Origin: Paraclostridium dentum
GTDB lineage: Bacteria > Bacillota > Clostridia > Peptostreptococcales > Peptostreptococcaceae
DNA length: 64,000 nt
NCBI RefSeq assembly: GCF_012922555.1
Contig: NZ_WIPK01000011.1
Location: forward strand, 1 to 64,000
Reading direction: 5' to 3'
Shown here: positions 45,635 to 56,626 of the stretch, in pieces
How the letters are laid out: each line of letters opens with the position of its first letter
Numbering within the stretch: position 1 is the stretch's first letter
Position numbers and translations under genes: made by a program
The notes under the pieces: generated by a model
Told to the model about the DNA's origin: nothing
Database searches by the model: none
What the model saw: only the letters and a program-made list of their open reading frames with translations

Positions 45635-45705
45635 CGCAACGGATGAAGTCGTTGGCGACATGAAGTGGTTCGCAGACGTAGTCGCTTAAGCAAAGCGAAT
45701 TTTAT
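45635..45705 (+). repeat. Family C short repeat, copy C2 (long form)
   Basis: Starts GCAACGGATGAAGTCG and ends CTTAAGCAAAGCGAATTTTATT as in C1 at 12933, but has about 33 extra bases between, with degenerate internal GACxxxGAAGTxG words. It is GC-richer than its surroundings. It lies directly after the terminator and before the collagenase gene. Confidence 0.7.
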
Positions 45706-45790
45706 TCGGAACGATTATCCTTATTTACGCATATAGATAAAAGTATATCTTGCCTACAAGATTATACTTTAAAGAGCATAAGGAGGCACT

Positions 45791-48439
45791 ATGAAGAAGA
45801 GACATCCTAAGTTTTTGATTTTTACTTTAGCTTTAGCTTTGGTTTTAACTAATTTAACATTCATTTCATTTGCAAATACTCAACCACCTAGTTCTAGTAA
45901 TATTCCAGGTGATATAAACGCTATGCCTTTCCATATAGGTCAAAAGATTAAGCACGATACTAAGGAAAATCAGTTCAAGAAAGATTTAAATGTTGAGCCT
46001 TTAGGAAAGCAAGATACAGACACAACACTTAAGTCAGGTAAGTCTGCAAAGCTAAGTAAGTCTGCTACCTATACCTATAATGACCTTAATAAATTAAGTT
46101 ATAAGGAATTAACAGATTTACTAGTTACGATAGATTGGTTTCAAATAAAAGATATTTTTGTTTATAATGAAGATGCTTACAAATTTTATAATGATGAAGC
46201 TCGTGTTAATGCAATTATTAAGGAGTTAGAAGATAGAGGAGCAACTTATACTGCTACTGATGATAAAGGAATACCTACTTTGGTAGAAGTTTTAAGATCT
46301 GGTTTTTACTTAGCTTACTATAACGATTCACTTAGTCATTTATACGATAGAGCTTATAGAGAAAAGTGTATTCCTGCCATGATTTCAATTCAGAAAAATC
46401 CTAATTTCAAGATTGGGGAGTCTGGTCAAAATAATGTTATTCAGTCTTTGGGTATGTTAATTGGAAATAGTGCTTGCAATGTTGATATTGTGAACAATTG
46501 TATGCCTATTTTAAATCAGTTTAATAGCAGTTTAGATGCTAATTTAAAAGATTACTCAAAAACAAATGCTGTATTCCAAATCACTAAGGGGATAGAATAT
46601 GATTTAAATTCTTATTTGTACAATTCTAATACAACTGCAGACAAATCACCTTGGTTTTCTAAAGTTGATGGATATATAGATGCTGTTACAAACTTTGCTA
46701 TATTAACAAATGTAACTGATGATAATGATTGGTTAATTAATGCAGGAATGTATTATTGCGCTAAATTATCGAATTTCCATTCAAATTCAAGAAGTATTCA
46801 AAAGAAACTTGATAGCTGCTTAGAAATTTATCCATATTTATCTCTTCAATATTTTGATGCAGTTGACTTTATTTCATATTATTTCAATGGAAAATTAGCT
46901 GATGGAACTATTCTAGATATTAATAAAATAAGAGAAGAAGGAAAATCACACTATTTACCTAATGTTTATACTTTTGAAGATTCTTCTATGGTAATACGCA
47001 CTGGAGATAAGGTTACGAAGGAAAAAGTTCAAAGATTATATTGGGCATCTAAAGAAGTAAAAGCTCAATTCCATAGAGTTATAGGGAATGATAATGAACT
47101 AGAAAAAGGAAATCCAGATGATGTTTTAACTATGGTTTTATATAATAGCCCTAAAGAATACAAACTTAACCAACCTCTATACGGATATAGTACTGATAAT
47201 GGTGGTATGTATATAGAAGGTGATGGCACATTTTTTACTTATGAGAGAACTCCTGAGGAGAGTATATTTAGTTTAGAAGAGTTATTTAGACATGAGTACT
47301 GTCACTATTTACAAGGTCGTTACATGGTTCCTGGTATGTGGGGAACTGGTGATTTTTATCAGGGGAAAGATTGGAGATTGACTTGGTTTGAAGAAGGTAG
47401 TGCAGAATTTTTTGCAGGGTCTACTAGAGATAATGATGTACTTCCTAGAAAATCTCAAGTTTCTGGTTTAGCAACTGATCCAGCGGAAAGATTTTCTACA
47501 GATAAATTACTTCATTCTAAGTATGGATCTTGGGATTTCTATTATTATGGTTTTGCATTTTGTGATTATATGTACAATAATAGATTAGATATATTTAATA
47601 ATTTAGTTGATAACATTATATCTAATAATGTATCTGGATATGATTCTTATATAGAAACTTTAAGTAAAAGTACTGCAGTAGATCAAGGTTATCAAACTCA
47701 TATGCAAAACTTAGTTGATAAGTATGATTCTTTGACAGTTCCACTTGTTTCTGATGATTATTTGGCTACTCATGATGCTATTGATTTAAGTAAAATTTCT
47801 TCTGATATTAAAAATATAGTTCCATTAAAAAATGTAAATATAGTTAGAGAAAAAGGCGAGTTTTTTGATACATTTACTTTAACAGGAACTTATACAGGAG
47901 ATACTTCTAGAGGAGAAGCTAAAGATTGGGAAGCTATGAATAACAAATCTAATGAATTTTTAAATTCCTTAGAAAAACTTCCTTGGTCTGGTTATAAGAC
48001 TGTTACTAATTACTTTGTTGACTATAAGGTTAATAATAATAAATATGAATTTGAAGTTGTGTTTACCGGTATTTTACCAAAAGGTGAAGTTGTAGAAGGT
48101 GATATTAAAGAAATTGAGCCAAATGATAGTTTTGAAACTGCTAATAAAATATCTTTAGGAAGTGAAGTAAAAGGTTCTTTAAGCAAAGATGATACTAATG
48201 ACGTTTTTTATTTTGAAATTAAAGATCCTAAAACTATAGATATAGTTTTAGATAATTTAGATGGTCATGGTATTAACTGGATACTATATAAGTCTACTGA
48301 TTTAAATAATTATGTTGCTTACCCTAGCATTGAAAACAATTTATTAAAAAATACTTATAATGCAGATGCTGGTTTATATTATTTATATGTCTATAGTTAT
48401 GACTCTTTAGATAGTAACTATACAATTAATATCAAATAA
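45791..48439 (+). CDS. Secreted microbial collagenase (peptidase M9 family)
   Basis: A zinc metalloprotease of 882 aa. A Lys/Arg-rich signal peptide ends near residue 29 (FISFANT). The large N-terminal activator domain spans about 80-390. The catalytic domain has HEYCH at 501-505 and the further ligand E534 or E535 in WFEEGSAEFFAGS. A helper domain follows (~690-780). The C-terminus (EPNDSFETANKI to YLYVYSYDS) is a PPC-type collagen-binding domain. It is shorter than C. histolyticum ColG and ColH and seems to have one binding domain. Codons end in T more often than in the neighbours, hinting at a separate origin. AAGGAGG precedes the ATG. Confidence 0.9.
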   Translation: MKKRHPKFLIFTLALALVLTNLTFISFANTQPPSSSNIPGDINAMPFHIGQKIKHDTKENQFKKDLNVEPLGKQDTDTTLKSGKSAKLSKSATYTYNDLNKLSYKELTDLLVTIDWFQIKDIFVYNEDAYKFYNDEARVNAIIKELEDRGATYTATDDKGIPTLVEVLRSGFYLAYYNDSLSHLYDRAYREKCIPAMISIQKNPNFKIGESGQNNVIQSLGMLIGNSACNVDIVNNCMPILNQFNSSLDANLKDYSKTNAVFQITKGIEYDLNSYLYNSNTTADKSPWFSKVDGYIDAVTNFAILTNVTDDNDWLINAGMYYCAKLSNFHSNSRSIQKKLDSCLEIYPYLSLQYFDAVDFISYYFNGKLADGTILDINKIREEGKSHYLPNVYTFEDSSMVIRTGDKVTKEKVQRLYWASKEVKAQFHRVIGNDNELEKGNPDDVLTMVLYNSPKEYKLNQPLYGYSTDNGGMYIEGDGTFFTYERTPEESIFSLEELFRHEYCHYLQGRYMVPGMWGTGDFYQGKDWRLTWFEEGSAEFFAGSTRDNDVLPRKSQVSGLATDPAERFSTDKLLHSKYGSWDFYYYGFAFCDYMYNNRLDIFNNLVDNIISNNVSGYDSYIETLSKSTAVDQGYQTHMQNLVDKYDSLTVPLVSDDYLATHDAIDLSKISSDIKNIVPLKNVNIVREKGEFFDTFTLTGTYTGDTSRGEAKDWEAMNNKSNEFLNSLEKLPWSGYKTVTNYFVDYKVNNNKYEFEVVFTGILPKGEVVEGDIKEIEPNDSFETANKISLGSEVKGSLSKDDTNDVFYFEIKDPKTIDIVLDNLDGHGINWILYKSTDLNNYVAYPSIENNLLKNTYNADAGLYYLYVYSYDSLDSNYTINIK

Positions 48440-48493
48440 GTTATAAAATTTGAAAATAGATTAAAAGTGATAGTGTATATTAATTAAATAATA

Positions 48494-48532
48494 GACCTCG
48501 GAAGTGTGTTAGTTATAAGACATTTCCGAGGT
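48494..48532. terminator. Terminator-like hairpin between colA-type gene and lysR
   Basis: ACCTCGGAAGTG and CATTTCCGAGGT form a 12-base stem with one mismatch/G-U. T-runs on either side are weak. It lies between two convergent genes. Confidence 0.6.
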
Positions 48533-48545
48533 ATTTGATTTTCTT

Positions 48546-49430
48546 CTATTTTTCAAAATTTGAAAATTTATTTAACTCATCTATAAATAAAGTTGTTGTA
48601 CTTGATGGTTTTATATCTTTTGGTGTTATAAAAGAGAAGTATCTATTGTAAGTATCATTTAAACTAACAGTTGCTAAAGAATCTCCTTCTGAGTCTGTTA
48701 CCAATTTAGATATAATTGAAACTCCAAGATTGCTTTTTACAGCTTCTTTTACAGCATGATTGCTTCCTAATACCATTATTTGTCTAGGTGTTATTTTATT
48801 ATTACTTAAGAATATGTTTAAATATTCTCTTGTTCCAGAACCTTCTTCTCTTACTATCCATTTTTTATTTTTTATTGAATCTATATTAAAGTTTAATGGA
48901 TCAATCTCTAAATCTGGAGAAAATGTCAAAATCATACTATCTTCAAAGAAGAATTTTTGATTGAAATCAAATGAAGTAAGGCTTCCTTCAACCAACCCAA
49001 TATCTAGGTTTGAACTTTTTACTTTTTCACAAATTTTATGTGTATTTTCAACAAGCATTTCAACTTCTATATCTGGATATTTTTCAGAAAATACAGCTAA
49101 GAAGTTAGGTAAAAAGTATTCGGCAATAGTTAAACTAGCACCTATCTTTATATGACCTTTGATTGAACTAGAAATACTGTTTAGTTCATCCTTTACCGAC
49201 TCTATAGATGTTATTATTTCTCTAGCTCTTTTATATAATAAGTATCCATTATCAGTTATAGATATGTTTTTCTGCTTAATAGATCTGTTTATTAGAGTTG
49301 TATTAAAATAATTCTCTAAATTTTTTATATGAGTACTTACTGTTGGTTGAGATAAATTTATACTTTCACCTGCTTTAGTAAAATTTTGATGTTCAACAAC
49401 TGCTATAAATGTTTTAAACTCTTCTATCAT
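48546..49430 (-). CDS. LysR-family transcriptional regulator
   Basis: A 294-aa regulator. The N-terminal winged helix-turn-helix is FKTFIAVVEHQNFTKAGESINLSQPTVSTHIKNLE (~5-39). The rest is a periplasmic-binding-like effector domain (HIKIGASLTIAEYFLPNFLAVF from ~93). The signal and targets are unknown. It resembles the CysL/YwfK-like group in general layout only. AAGGAGGAAT precedes the ATG. It is not divergent to a clear target gene; the dNK genes upstream read in the same direction. Confidence 0.88.
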   Translation of the reverse strand: MIEEFKTFIAVVEHQNFTKAGESINLSQPTVSTHIKNLENYFNTTLINRSIKQKNISITDNGYLLYKRAREIITSIESVKDELNSISSSIKGHIKIGASLTIAEYFLPNFLAVFSEKYPDIEVEMLVENTHKICEKVKSSNLDIGLVEGSLTSFDFNQKFFFEDSMILTFSPDLEIDPLNFNIDSIKNKKWIVREEGSGTREYLNIFLSNNKITPRQIMVLGSNHAVKEAVKSNLGVSIISKLVTDSEGDSLATVSLNDTYNRYFSFITPKDIKPSSTTTLFIDELNKFSNFEK

Positions 49431-49549
49431 TAAAAATTCCTCCTTGGATTAAATCATCAAAAAAAGTAATGGTTCATGAAATATATATCTATTTTACCAA
49501 TAATCATAAGTTTCATATACTGTTTTAAGTAAAAAAATAAAAAAATAAT

Positions 49550-49600
49550 AAAAAAGATAGAAATACAATTTTAAAAATTTAATAAATTATATTTCTATCC
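49550..49600 (-). terminator. Terminator of the deoxynucleoside kinase pair
   Basis: On the minus strand GATAGAAATATAATTT pairs with AAATTGTATTTCTATC (one G-U), followed by a T-rich run. Confidence 0.75.
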
Positions 49601-49623
49601 TAGTTAATTCACTATTTTAAATT

Positions 49624-50277
49624 TTATATATTTAATAAGCTTTTTATTTCATTACATAAAGCATCTAAGTGTTCTGGGTTATTTTTCAAGTCAATTTCAT
49701 TTATATTTACATAAAGAACAGGGGACTGGTCGTACTCAGCAATCCATTTTTTATATCTGTTGTGAAGATTAGTCCAGTAATCTAAATCAACAGACTTCTC
49801 CATCTCTCTACCTCTCATATTGATCCTATTTACGATAGTATCTATAGATCCATCTAGATAGATCATTAAATCGGGTCTTCTTAAGTGAGGAACCATATCA
49901 TTAAATAAATCTCTATAAGTTATATAATCTCTTTTACTCATCTTTCCGTTATCATATAAGTTTCTAGCAAATATTTCAACATCTTCATATATACTTCTAT
50001 CTTGAATATTATTAAGTCCGTTACTGTCTATTTCTTTTTGTTGTTTGAATCTTTGAGCTAAAAAATATAATTGTAAGTGAAATCCCCAAGTATTTTGATC
50101 TTTATAAAAATCTTCTAGGTATGGATTTCCATTAACTTTTTCGAAATGAGTTTCAAAACCTAATTTTTCACCAACTAATTTAGTAAGTGTAGATTTACCC
50201 GCACCAACATTTCCTGCAACAGTTATAAATAAATCTCTATTTAACGGTTTATTACACTGATTTACCAATTTAAACAT
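49624..50277 (-). CDS. Deoxynucleoside kinase (dCK/dAK-like, YaaF type)
   Basis: Phosphorylates a deoxynucleoside to its monophosphate in salvage; about 217 aa. P-loop VAGNVGAGKSTL (~21-32), then LEDFYKD, LQLYFLAQRFKQQ, the DRSIYED motif (~82-88) and the lid GREMEKSVDLDYW. It resembles B. subtilis YaaF (dCK) more than YaaG. The ATG at 50277 is chosen since GGAGGA is seven bases before it. The ATG two codons upstream is too close. It overlaps the partner kinase gene end. Confidence 0.88.
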   Translation of the reverse strand: MFKLVNQCNKPLNRDLFITVAGNVGAGKSTLTKLVGEKLGFETHFEKVNGNPYLEDFYKDQNTWGFHLQLYFLAQRFKQQKEIDSNGLNNIQDRSIYEDVEIFARNLYDNGKMSKRDYITYRDLFNDMVPHLRRPDLMIYLDGSIDTIVNRINMRGREMEKSVDLDYWTNLHNRYKKWIAEYDQSPVLYVNINEIDLKNNPEHLDALCNEIKSLLNI

Positions 50278-50932
50278 TTTCATGTCCTCCTAAGCTGTTA
50301 ATAGCATCTTCTACTTTTTTTATTATAAATTTTCTATCATTGTCATTATTTAGAAAATCTAAATTAGAGTTATCTATTTCTAATATAAGAGGTTCTTTAC
50401 CTACAAAATTATGTTTTATAGATAATGGATTAAAGTAATATTTATACTCTGTACTTAATTCTTGTATATAGTTTCTATCCATTTGTCTTTCAAAGCTTCT
50501 ATCCCTCATAGCTATTCTATTCATTAATACATCTGTATTTGAGTTAAGATAGATTATTATATCTGGTTGAGGCAGGTCATTAATAAAAATATTATACATT
50601 TGTTTATATTTATAAAACTGCATATTATCAAGAGTTATTCCTGCGAATATAAGATTTTTAATAATGTGATAATCACTAACAACACTTGTGCCTTGACTCA
50701 ATAAATTTTTCTCAGTATCTTCTAATTGTTTGATTCTATTAAATAAAAAAAATGATTCCGTTTGTAATGCGTATTCTTTAATATCTGTATAAAATTTTGA
50801 TAAAAATGGATTTTCTTCTACTATTTCCCTTAGCAAAGTACAGTTAAAATGATTGTTTAAAATATTAGCTAATGTTGTTTTACCAACTCCGATAGGACCT
50901 TCTATAGCTATAAATATACCTCTACTATTCAT
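50270..50932 (-). CDS. Deoxyguanosine kinase-like deoxynucleoside kinase (YaaG type)
   Basis: A 220-aa salvage kinase. P-loop IAIEGPIGVGKTTL (~8-21), then EIVEENPFLSKFY, FFLFNRIKQLED and the SDYHIIKNLIFAG block, which matches the YaaG deoxyguanosine kinase type. The lid RDRSFERQMDRNYI follows. First of a two-gene unit with the dCK-like gene (overlap of 8 bases). GAGGGTGATT precedes the ATG. Confidence 0.88.
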   Translation of the reverse strand: MNSRGIFIAIEGPIGVGKTTLANILNNHFNCTLLREIVEENPFLSKFYTDIKEYALQTESFFLFNRIKQLEDTEKNLLSQGTSVVSDYHIIKNLIFAGITLDNMQFYKYKQMYNIFINDLPQPDIIIYLNSNTDVLMNRIAMRDRSFERQMDRNYIQELSTEYKYYFNPLSIKHNFVGKEPLILEIDNSNLDFLNNDNDRKFIIKKVEDAINSLGGHENV

Positions 50933-51101
50933 ATAATCACCCTCTAAAAATAATGTCTTATGTATTTTAGCAAAAAAGAATCACTAATTCTACTCTAGAC
51001 TTTTTAAATTAAATTTGTATTAAAAATAAATAGTTAATTTAAATTTAACGAAATATGGGTAGAATTAAAACTATAAGTTTATATAAAAAGGAGCGAAATT
51101 T

Positions 51102-51977
51102 ATGAAAGTTTATGAAAAAGAAAATTCAGTGGTTATAGAAGGGGCATTAGATTTTGATCCTAAGCATATATTTGAATGTGGACAATGTTTTAGGTGGAAA
51201 GCAGAAGATGATGGTTCATATACAGGGGTAGCTAAAGGTAGAGTAATAAATGTATCTAGAGAAGGAAATACAGTTTATTTAAAGAATACTAATTTAGAAG
51301 ATTTCAATAAAATATGGAAATCTTACTTTGATTTAGATACAGATTATGCAAAAATAAAAAATGAACTAAAAAGTATGGATGAGTATTTAGAAAAGGCAAC
51401 AGAATTTGGATGGGGAATAAGAATTCTACGTCAAGATCCATGGGAGATGTTAATTTCATTTATAATATCATCTAATAATAGAATTCCTATGATTCAAAAA
51501 GCTATATCTAATTTATCAAGGGAGTATGGCACTTATATTGGAAAGTTCAATGGAGTAGACTATTACGATTTTCCAACACCAGAGCAATTAAGTAAAGCCA
51601 GTATAGCGGATATAAGAGCTTGTTCTACAGGGTTTAGAGATAAATATATAAAGGCAACTACAGAAAGAGTTATAAGTGAAAATGAGGATGTACACAGCTA
51701 TGAGAATTTAGGAACAGAAGATTGCAGAAAAAAACTTATGGAATTTAATGGAGTAGGTCCAAAAGTGTGCGATTGTATAGCGTTATTCGGTATGCAAAAG
51801 TATGATACATTCCCTGTTGATGTATGGGTAAAAAGAGTTATGCAAGAATTTTATGTAGAAGATGATATGAGTTTGCCTAAAATAAGAAAGTATGCGATAG
51901 ATAAATTTGAAGATTTATCAGGATTTGCACAACAATATCTATTCTATTATGCTAGAGAATTGGGAATAGGAAGATAA
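51102..51977 (+). CDS. ogg: 8-oxoguanine DNA glycosylase (OGG1-type, HhH-GPD)
   Basis: A base-excision repair enzyme (291 aa). The N-terminal OGG domain includes FECGQCFRWKAEDDGSYTGVAKGRV. The HhH-GPD domain contains MLISFIISSNNRIPMIQKAI and the helix-hairpin-helix LMEFNGVGPKVCDCIALF (~207-224), with Lys in the position of the OGG1 catalytic lysine. The essential Asp is in TFPVDVWVKRVM. This lysine implies glycosylase plus lyase activity. AAGGAGCG precedes the ATG. It is 15 bases from cls. Confidence 0.9.
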   Translation: MKVYEKENSVVIEGALDFDPKHIFECGQCFRWKAEDDGSYTGVAKGRVINVSREGNTVYLKNTNLEDFNKIWKSYFDLDTDYAKIKNELKSMDEYLEKATEFGWGIRILRQDPWEMLISFIISSNNRIPMIQKAISNLSREYGTYIGKFNGVDYYDFPTPEQLSKASIADIRACSTGFRDKYIKATTERVISENEDVHSYENLGTEDCRKKLMEFNGVGPKVCDCIALFGMQKYDTFPVDVWVKRVMQEFYVEDDMSLPKIRKYAIDKFEDLSGFAQQYLFYYARELGIGR

Positions 51978-51992
51978 AAATAAGGAGGATAT

Positions 51993-53483
51993 ATGAGTGC
52001 TTTAGACATACTAGTTTTAAGTTATGTAGGAATATCTTATCTAGCTAGTATTGTGGTTGCTATAAATATAATACTCGAAAATCGAGATCCAGCTAAGACT
52101 ATGGCATGGTTACTAATATTTATGGTACTTCCTGGGATTGGGCTAGTTATATATGGGGTGCTAGGCCGAAATATAAGAAAGAGAAAAATATTTAAAACTC
52201 AGAAACTAGCCACAGATATAAAAGAAAATAATTTATTTCAAAATTTGAGGTCAATAGAAGAGTTAGTAGACCTTGAACAAGAAGCTATAAAAAATAAAGA
52301 GTTATCAAAATTAGATGATTCTGAAGGATTAAAAAAGAAAGTTATAAGTTTGCTTTTAAATACAGGAAAGTTCCCATTTACAGCTAATAATAAAGTAGAA
52401 ATATTTATTGATGGGAATGAAAAGTTTGAAAGGCTAATAAAAGATATAGAAGAAGCTAAAGAACATATCCATTTAGAGTACTTCATAATAAAAGATAGTG
52501 AAATTGGAAGAAAGATTAAGGATTTGTTGATAAAAAAAGCTCGAGAAGGTCTGAGTATAAAAATTGTATATGATGATGTAGGATGTTGGAGGTTTTGGTT
52601 TCATAGAAAATTCTTTAAAGAGATGAAAAGAGAGGGCATAGAAATAGTTCCTTTTTTACCTGCAAAATTCCCTCTAATGGGAGGTAAAATTAACTATAGA
52701 AATCATAGAAAGATTGTTATAATCGATGGATGCATAGGATATACAGGTGGTATAAATATAGGTGATGAGTATATGGGTAAAAACAAAAAATTTGGATATT
52801 GGCGTGATACTCATATAAGAATTGAAGGAAGTTCTGTTTATATGCTACAAATGGTATTTTTAATAGACTGGTATTATACAACTCAAAAGTCAGTTTTTGA
52901 TGAAAAATATTTCCCTAAACTAGATTACAAAGGAAATAGCATGATACAGGTGGTAGCAACAGGTCCTGATAGTGACTGGGAAGCTATACACTATGCATAT
53001 TTTTCAGCTATCTGTAATGCTAAAGAAAGAGTTTATATAGAAACTCCATACTTTATACCAGATGAAAGTTTATTAAGAGCATTAAAGAGTGCAGCATTAA
53101 GAGGCGTTGATGTAAGAATTATATTCCCTGGTATAGCTGATCATAAAATAGTACATCAAGCATCATATTCATATTTTGATGATATTTTAAGGTCTGGGGG
53201 AAAAGTTTACTTATATAAAAAAGGATTTATACACGCTAAAGTAGTAATTATAGATGATAAGATTGCATCAACAGGTTCTGCAAATATGGACTTAAGAAGT
53301 TTTATGTTAAACTTTGAAATTAATGCATTTATGTATGATGAACAGATAGTAAAAAAAATAACTGAAGACTTCTATGAGGATTTAAAAAATAGTAAAGAAA
53401 TACACCTTAAAGATTTTGAAAAAAGACCTTTAATAAAAAAATGGGTTGAATCAGTAGCAAGATTATTTTCACCAATTTTATAA
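51993..53483 (+). CDS. cls: Cardiolipin synthase
   Basis: A membrane enzyme of 496 aa that joins two phosphatidylglycerols to make cardiolipin. Two N-terminal membrane helices (~5-24 and ~35-55) are followed by two phospholipase D HKD motifs: HRKIVIIDGCIGYTGGINIG (~230) and HAKVVIIDDKIASTGSANMD (~415). TAAGGAGG precedes the ATG. It is probably co-transcribed with the glycosylase gene. Confidence 0.94.
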   Translation: MSALDILVLSYVGISYLASIVVAINIILENRDPAKTMAWLLIFMVLPGIGLVIYGVLGRNIRKRKIFKTQKLATDIKENNLFQNLRSIEELVDLEQEAIKNKELSKLDDSEGLKKKVISLLLNTGKFPFTANNKVEIFIDGNEKFERLIKDIEEAKEHIHLEYFIIKDSEIGRKIKDLLIKKAREGLSIKIVYDDVGCWRFWFHRKFFKEMKREGIEIVPFLPAKFPLMGGKINYRNHRKIVIIDGCIGYTGGINIGDEYMGKNKKFGYWRDTHIRIEGSSVYMLQMVFLIDWYYTTQKSVFDEKYFPKLDYKGNSMIQVVATGPDSDWEAIHYAYFSAICNAKERVYIETPYFIPDESLLRALKSAALRGVDVRIIFPGIADHKIVHQASYSYFDDILRSGGKVYLYKKGFIHAKVVIIDDKIASTGSANMDLRSFMLNFEINAFMYDEQIVKKITEDFYEDLKNSKEIHLKDFEKRPLIKKWVESVARLFSPIL

Positions 53484-53561
53484 GTTTATAATATGCGAGG
53501 ATGTTTGTCGATAACAGTAAAATTTCCTCGCATAAAAATTGCATAAAATTAATTAAGGGTA

Positions 53562-53590
53562 TTGAAAAATAAGTAAATATAATATATTAT
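53562..53590 (+). promoter_or_regulatory. groESL promoter
   Basis: TTGAAA (53562-53567), a 17-base spacer and TATTAT (53585-53590), directly ahead of the CIRCE element. Confidence 0.7.
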
Positions 53591-53597
53591 AAAATTG

Positions 53598-53624
53598 TTA
53601 GCACTCTAAGCAATAGAGTGATAA
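53598..53624 (+). promoter_or_regulatory. CIRCE element (HrcA operator)
   Basis: TTAGCACTC-N9-GAGTGATAA, differing from the consensus by one base in the right arm (GAGTGCTAA). HrcA is known to repress groE through CIRCE and release it on heat stress. It lies just after the promoter and 31 bases before groES. Confidence 0.95.
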
Positions 53625-53654
53625 AATACATAAATTTCATTAGGAGGGATAATT

Positions 53655-53939
53655 ATGAAAATAAGACCATTAGCTGACAGAGTAGTAATAAAGAAAGTAG
53701 AAGCAGAAGAAAAAACTGCAAGTGGTATAGTTTTACCTGGAACAGCTAAAGAACAACCTCAGATAGCAGAGGTTGTAGAAGTTGGACCTGGTGGAATAGT
53801 AGATGGTAAAGAAATTAAAATGGAATTAAATATTGGAGATAAAGTTATATATTCTAAATATGCAGGAACAGAAATTAAGTTAGAAGGACAAGAATATACT
53901 ATATTAAAACAAAGTGAAATATTAGCGGTAGTTGAATAA
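53655..53939 (+). CDS. groES: Co-chaperonin GroES
   Basis: The 94-aa lid of the GroEL chamber. IRPLADRVVIKKVEAEEKTASGIVLP at the start includes the mobile loop (EEKTASGIVLPG) that touches GroEL. KYAGTEIKLEGQEYTIL near the end is typical. AGGAGG precedes the ATG. Regulated by CIRCE. Confidence 0.98.
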   Translation: MKIRPLADRVVIKKVEAEEKTASGIVLPGTAKEQPQIAEVVEVGPGGIVDGKEIKMELNIGDKVIYSKYAGTEIKLEGQEYTILKQSEILAVVE

Positions 53940-53959
53940 GTATAAAGGGAGGATTATGA

Positions 53960-55585
<1,626 letters not shown>

Positions 55586-55589
55586 GTTG

Positions 55590-55724
55590 GTAAAGTCTGA
55601 ACGGTACTTGGCTTCGTGTTGATGATATTGCTTCATGCACTAAAGACCTGAAGAACGCAGTCTTTAACGTTTATTCAGCAAATATAATCAACACTTCGCT
55701 TTTAGAAAAGTTCAACACTTTACT
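55590..55724 (+). repeat. Family B intergenic hairpin, copy B3
   Basis: Two nested arm pairs are seen: GTAAAGTCTGAAC with GTTCAACACTTTAC, and CGTGTTGATGATATTGCT with AGCAAATATAATCAACACT. The core is CACTAAAGACCTGAAGAACG and CAGTCTTTAACGTTTATTCA, close to B1 and B2. Confidence 0.82.
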
Positions 55725-55748
55725 GAGGTTAAGAGAAATAGAAATAGG

Positions 55749-55784
55749 AAGGGATTATATCTAAATGATATAATCCCTTTTTTA
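55749..55784 (+). terminator. Terminator of the groESL operon
   Basis: AAGGGATTATAT (55749-55760) and ATATAATCCCTT (55768-55779), followed by T6. Confidence 0.9.
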
Positions 55785-55861
55785 CGTGTTTTATCAGCTG
55801 GAAAAGGTATGCTTAGTGTGTTAAAATTAATATTAACAACTTAGAATAATGGGGGGTACTT

Positions 55862-56605
55862 ATGGATATTAGAGGTTTATTAGAGCAAGTTAAAAATAAG
55901 GATATAGATATAGATATAGCTATGGAGAAGCTTAAAGATTTACCTTATGAAGATATTGGGTATGCAAATATCGATCATCATAGACAAATAAGAAATGGGT
56001 ATCCGGAAGTTATTTACTGTGAAGGTAAAAGTGATGAACATATATTGGGAATTATAAAAAAGATGAGTGAAAAAGGTTCAAATATATTAGGAACTAGATG
56101 TAGAAAAGAAACATATGAAAAAATTAAATCTTTATATCCGCATTGTGAATATGAAGACTTATCTAGAATATTAAAGATTCAAAATAAACCTATAGATAAT
56201 ATAGGAAAAGGAAAGATTGTAGTTGTTACAGGTGGAACATCTGATATTCCTGTTGCAGATGAAGCATATTATACTGCAACATTTCTAGGCAATGATGTTG
56301 AGAGAGTTTACGATGTAGGAGTTGCAGGCATACATAGATTACTAAATAAAATGAATATAATTAGAGACGCTAGAGTATTAATAGTTGTAGCTGGGATGGA
56401 AGGCGCTTTACCAAGTGTGGTAGGAGGGTTAGTAGATGTTCCTGTTATAGCAGTACCTACATCAGTTGGATATGGTGCTAATTTTAATGGTCTTTCAGCT
56501 TTATTAACGATGCTAAATAGTTGTGCATCAGGCATATCTGTAGTTAACATCGATAATGGATTTGGGGCTGGGTATCTAGCAGCTACAATAAATAAATTAG
56601 ACTAA
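55862..56605 (+). CDS. larB: Nickel-pincer cofactor biosynthesis protein LarB
   Basis: A 247-aa PurE-like enzyme that carboxylates and hydrolyses nicotinic acid adenine dinucleotide in the first step to the nickel-pincer nucleotide used by lactate racemase and related enzymes. The PurE-like core is IVVVTGGTSDIPVADEA (~119-135), GVAGIHRLL and VVAGMEGALPSVVGGLVDVPVIAVPTSVGYG. GGGGGGTACTT precedes the ATG. It is directly followed by larC; no larE or larA is in this window. Confidence 0.92.
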   Translation: MDIRGLLEQVKNKDIDIDIAMEKLKDLPYEDIGYANIDHHRQIRNGYPEVIYCEGKSDEHILGIIKKMSEKGSNILGTRCRKETYEKIKSLYPHCEYEDLSRILKIQNKPIDNIGKGKIVVVTGGTSDIPVADEAYYTATFLGNDVERVYDVGVAGIHRLLNKMNIIRDARVLIVVAGMEGALPSVVGGLVDVPVIAVPTSVGYGANFNGLSALLTMLNSCASGISVVNIDNGFGAGYLAATINKLD

Positions 56606-56626
56606 AATATGAAAGAAGGTATTCAC

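Noticed and set aside
53493-53533. A Rho-independent terminator between cls and groES
   Set aside because: The stem ATGCGAGGA/TCCTCGCAT is clear, but it has a 23-base loop and no T run on the plus strand, so termination is not supported.
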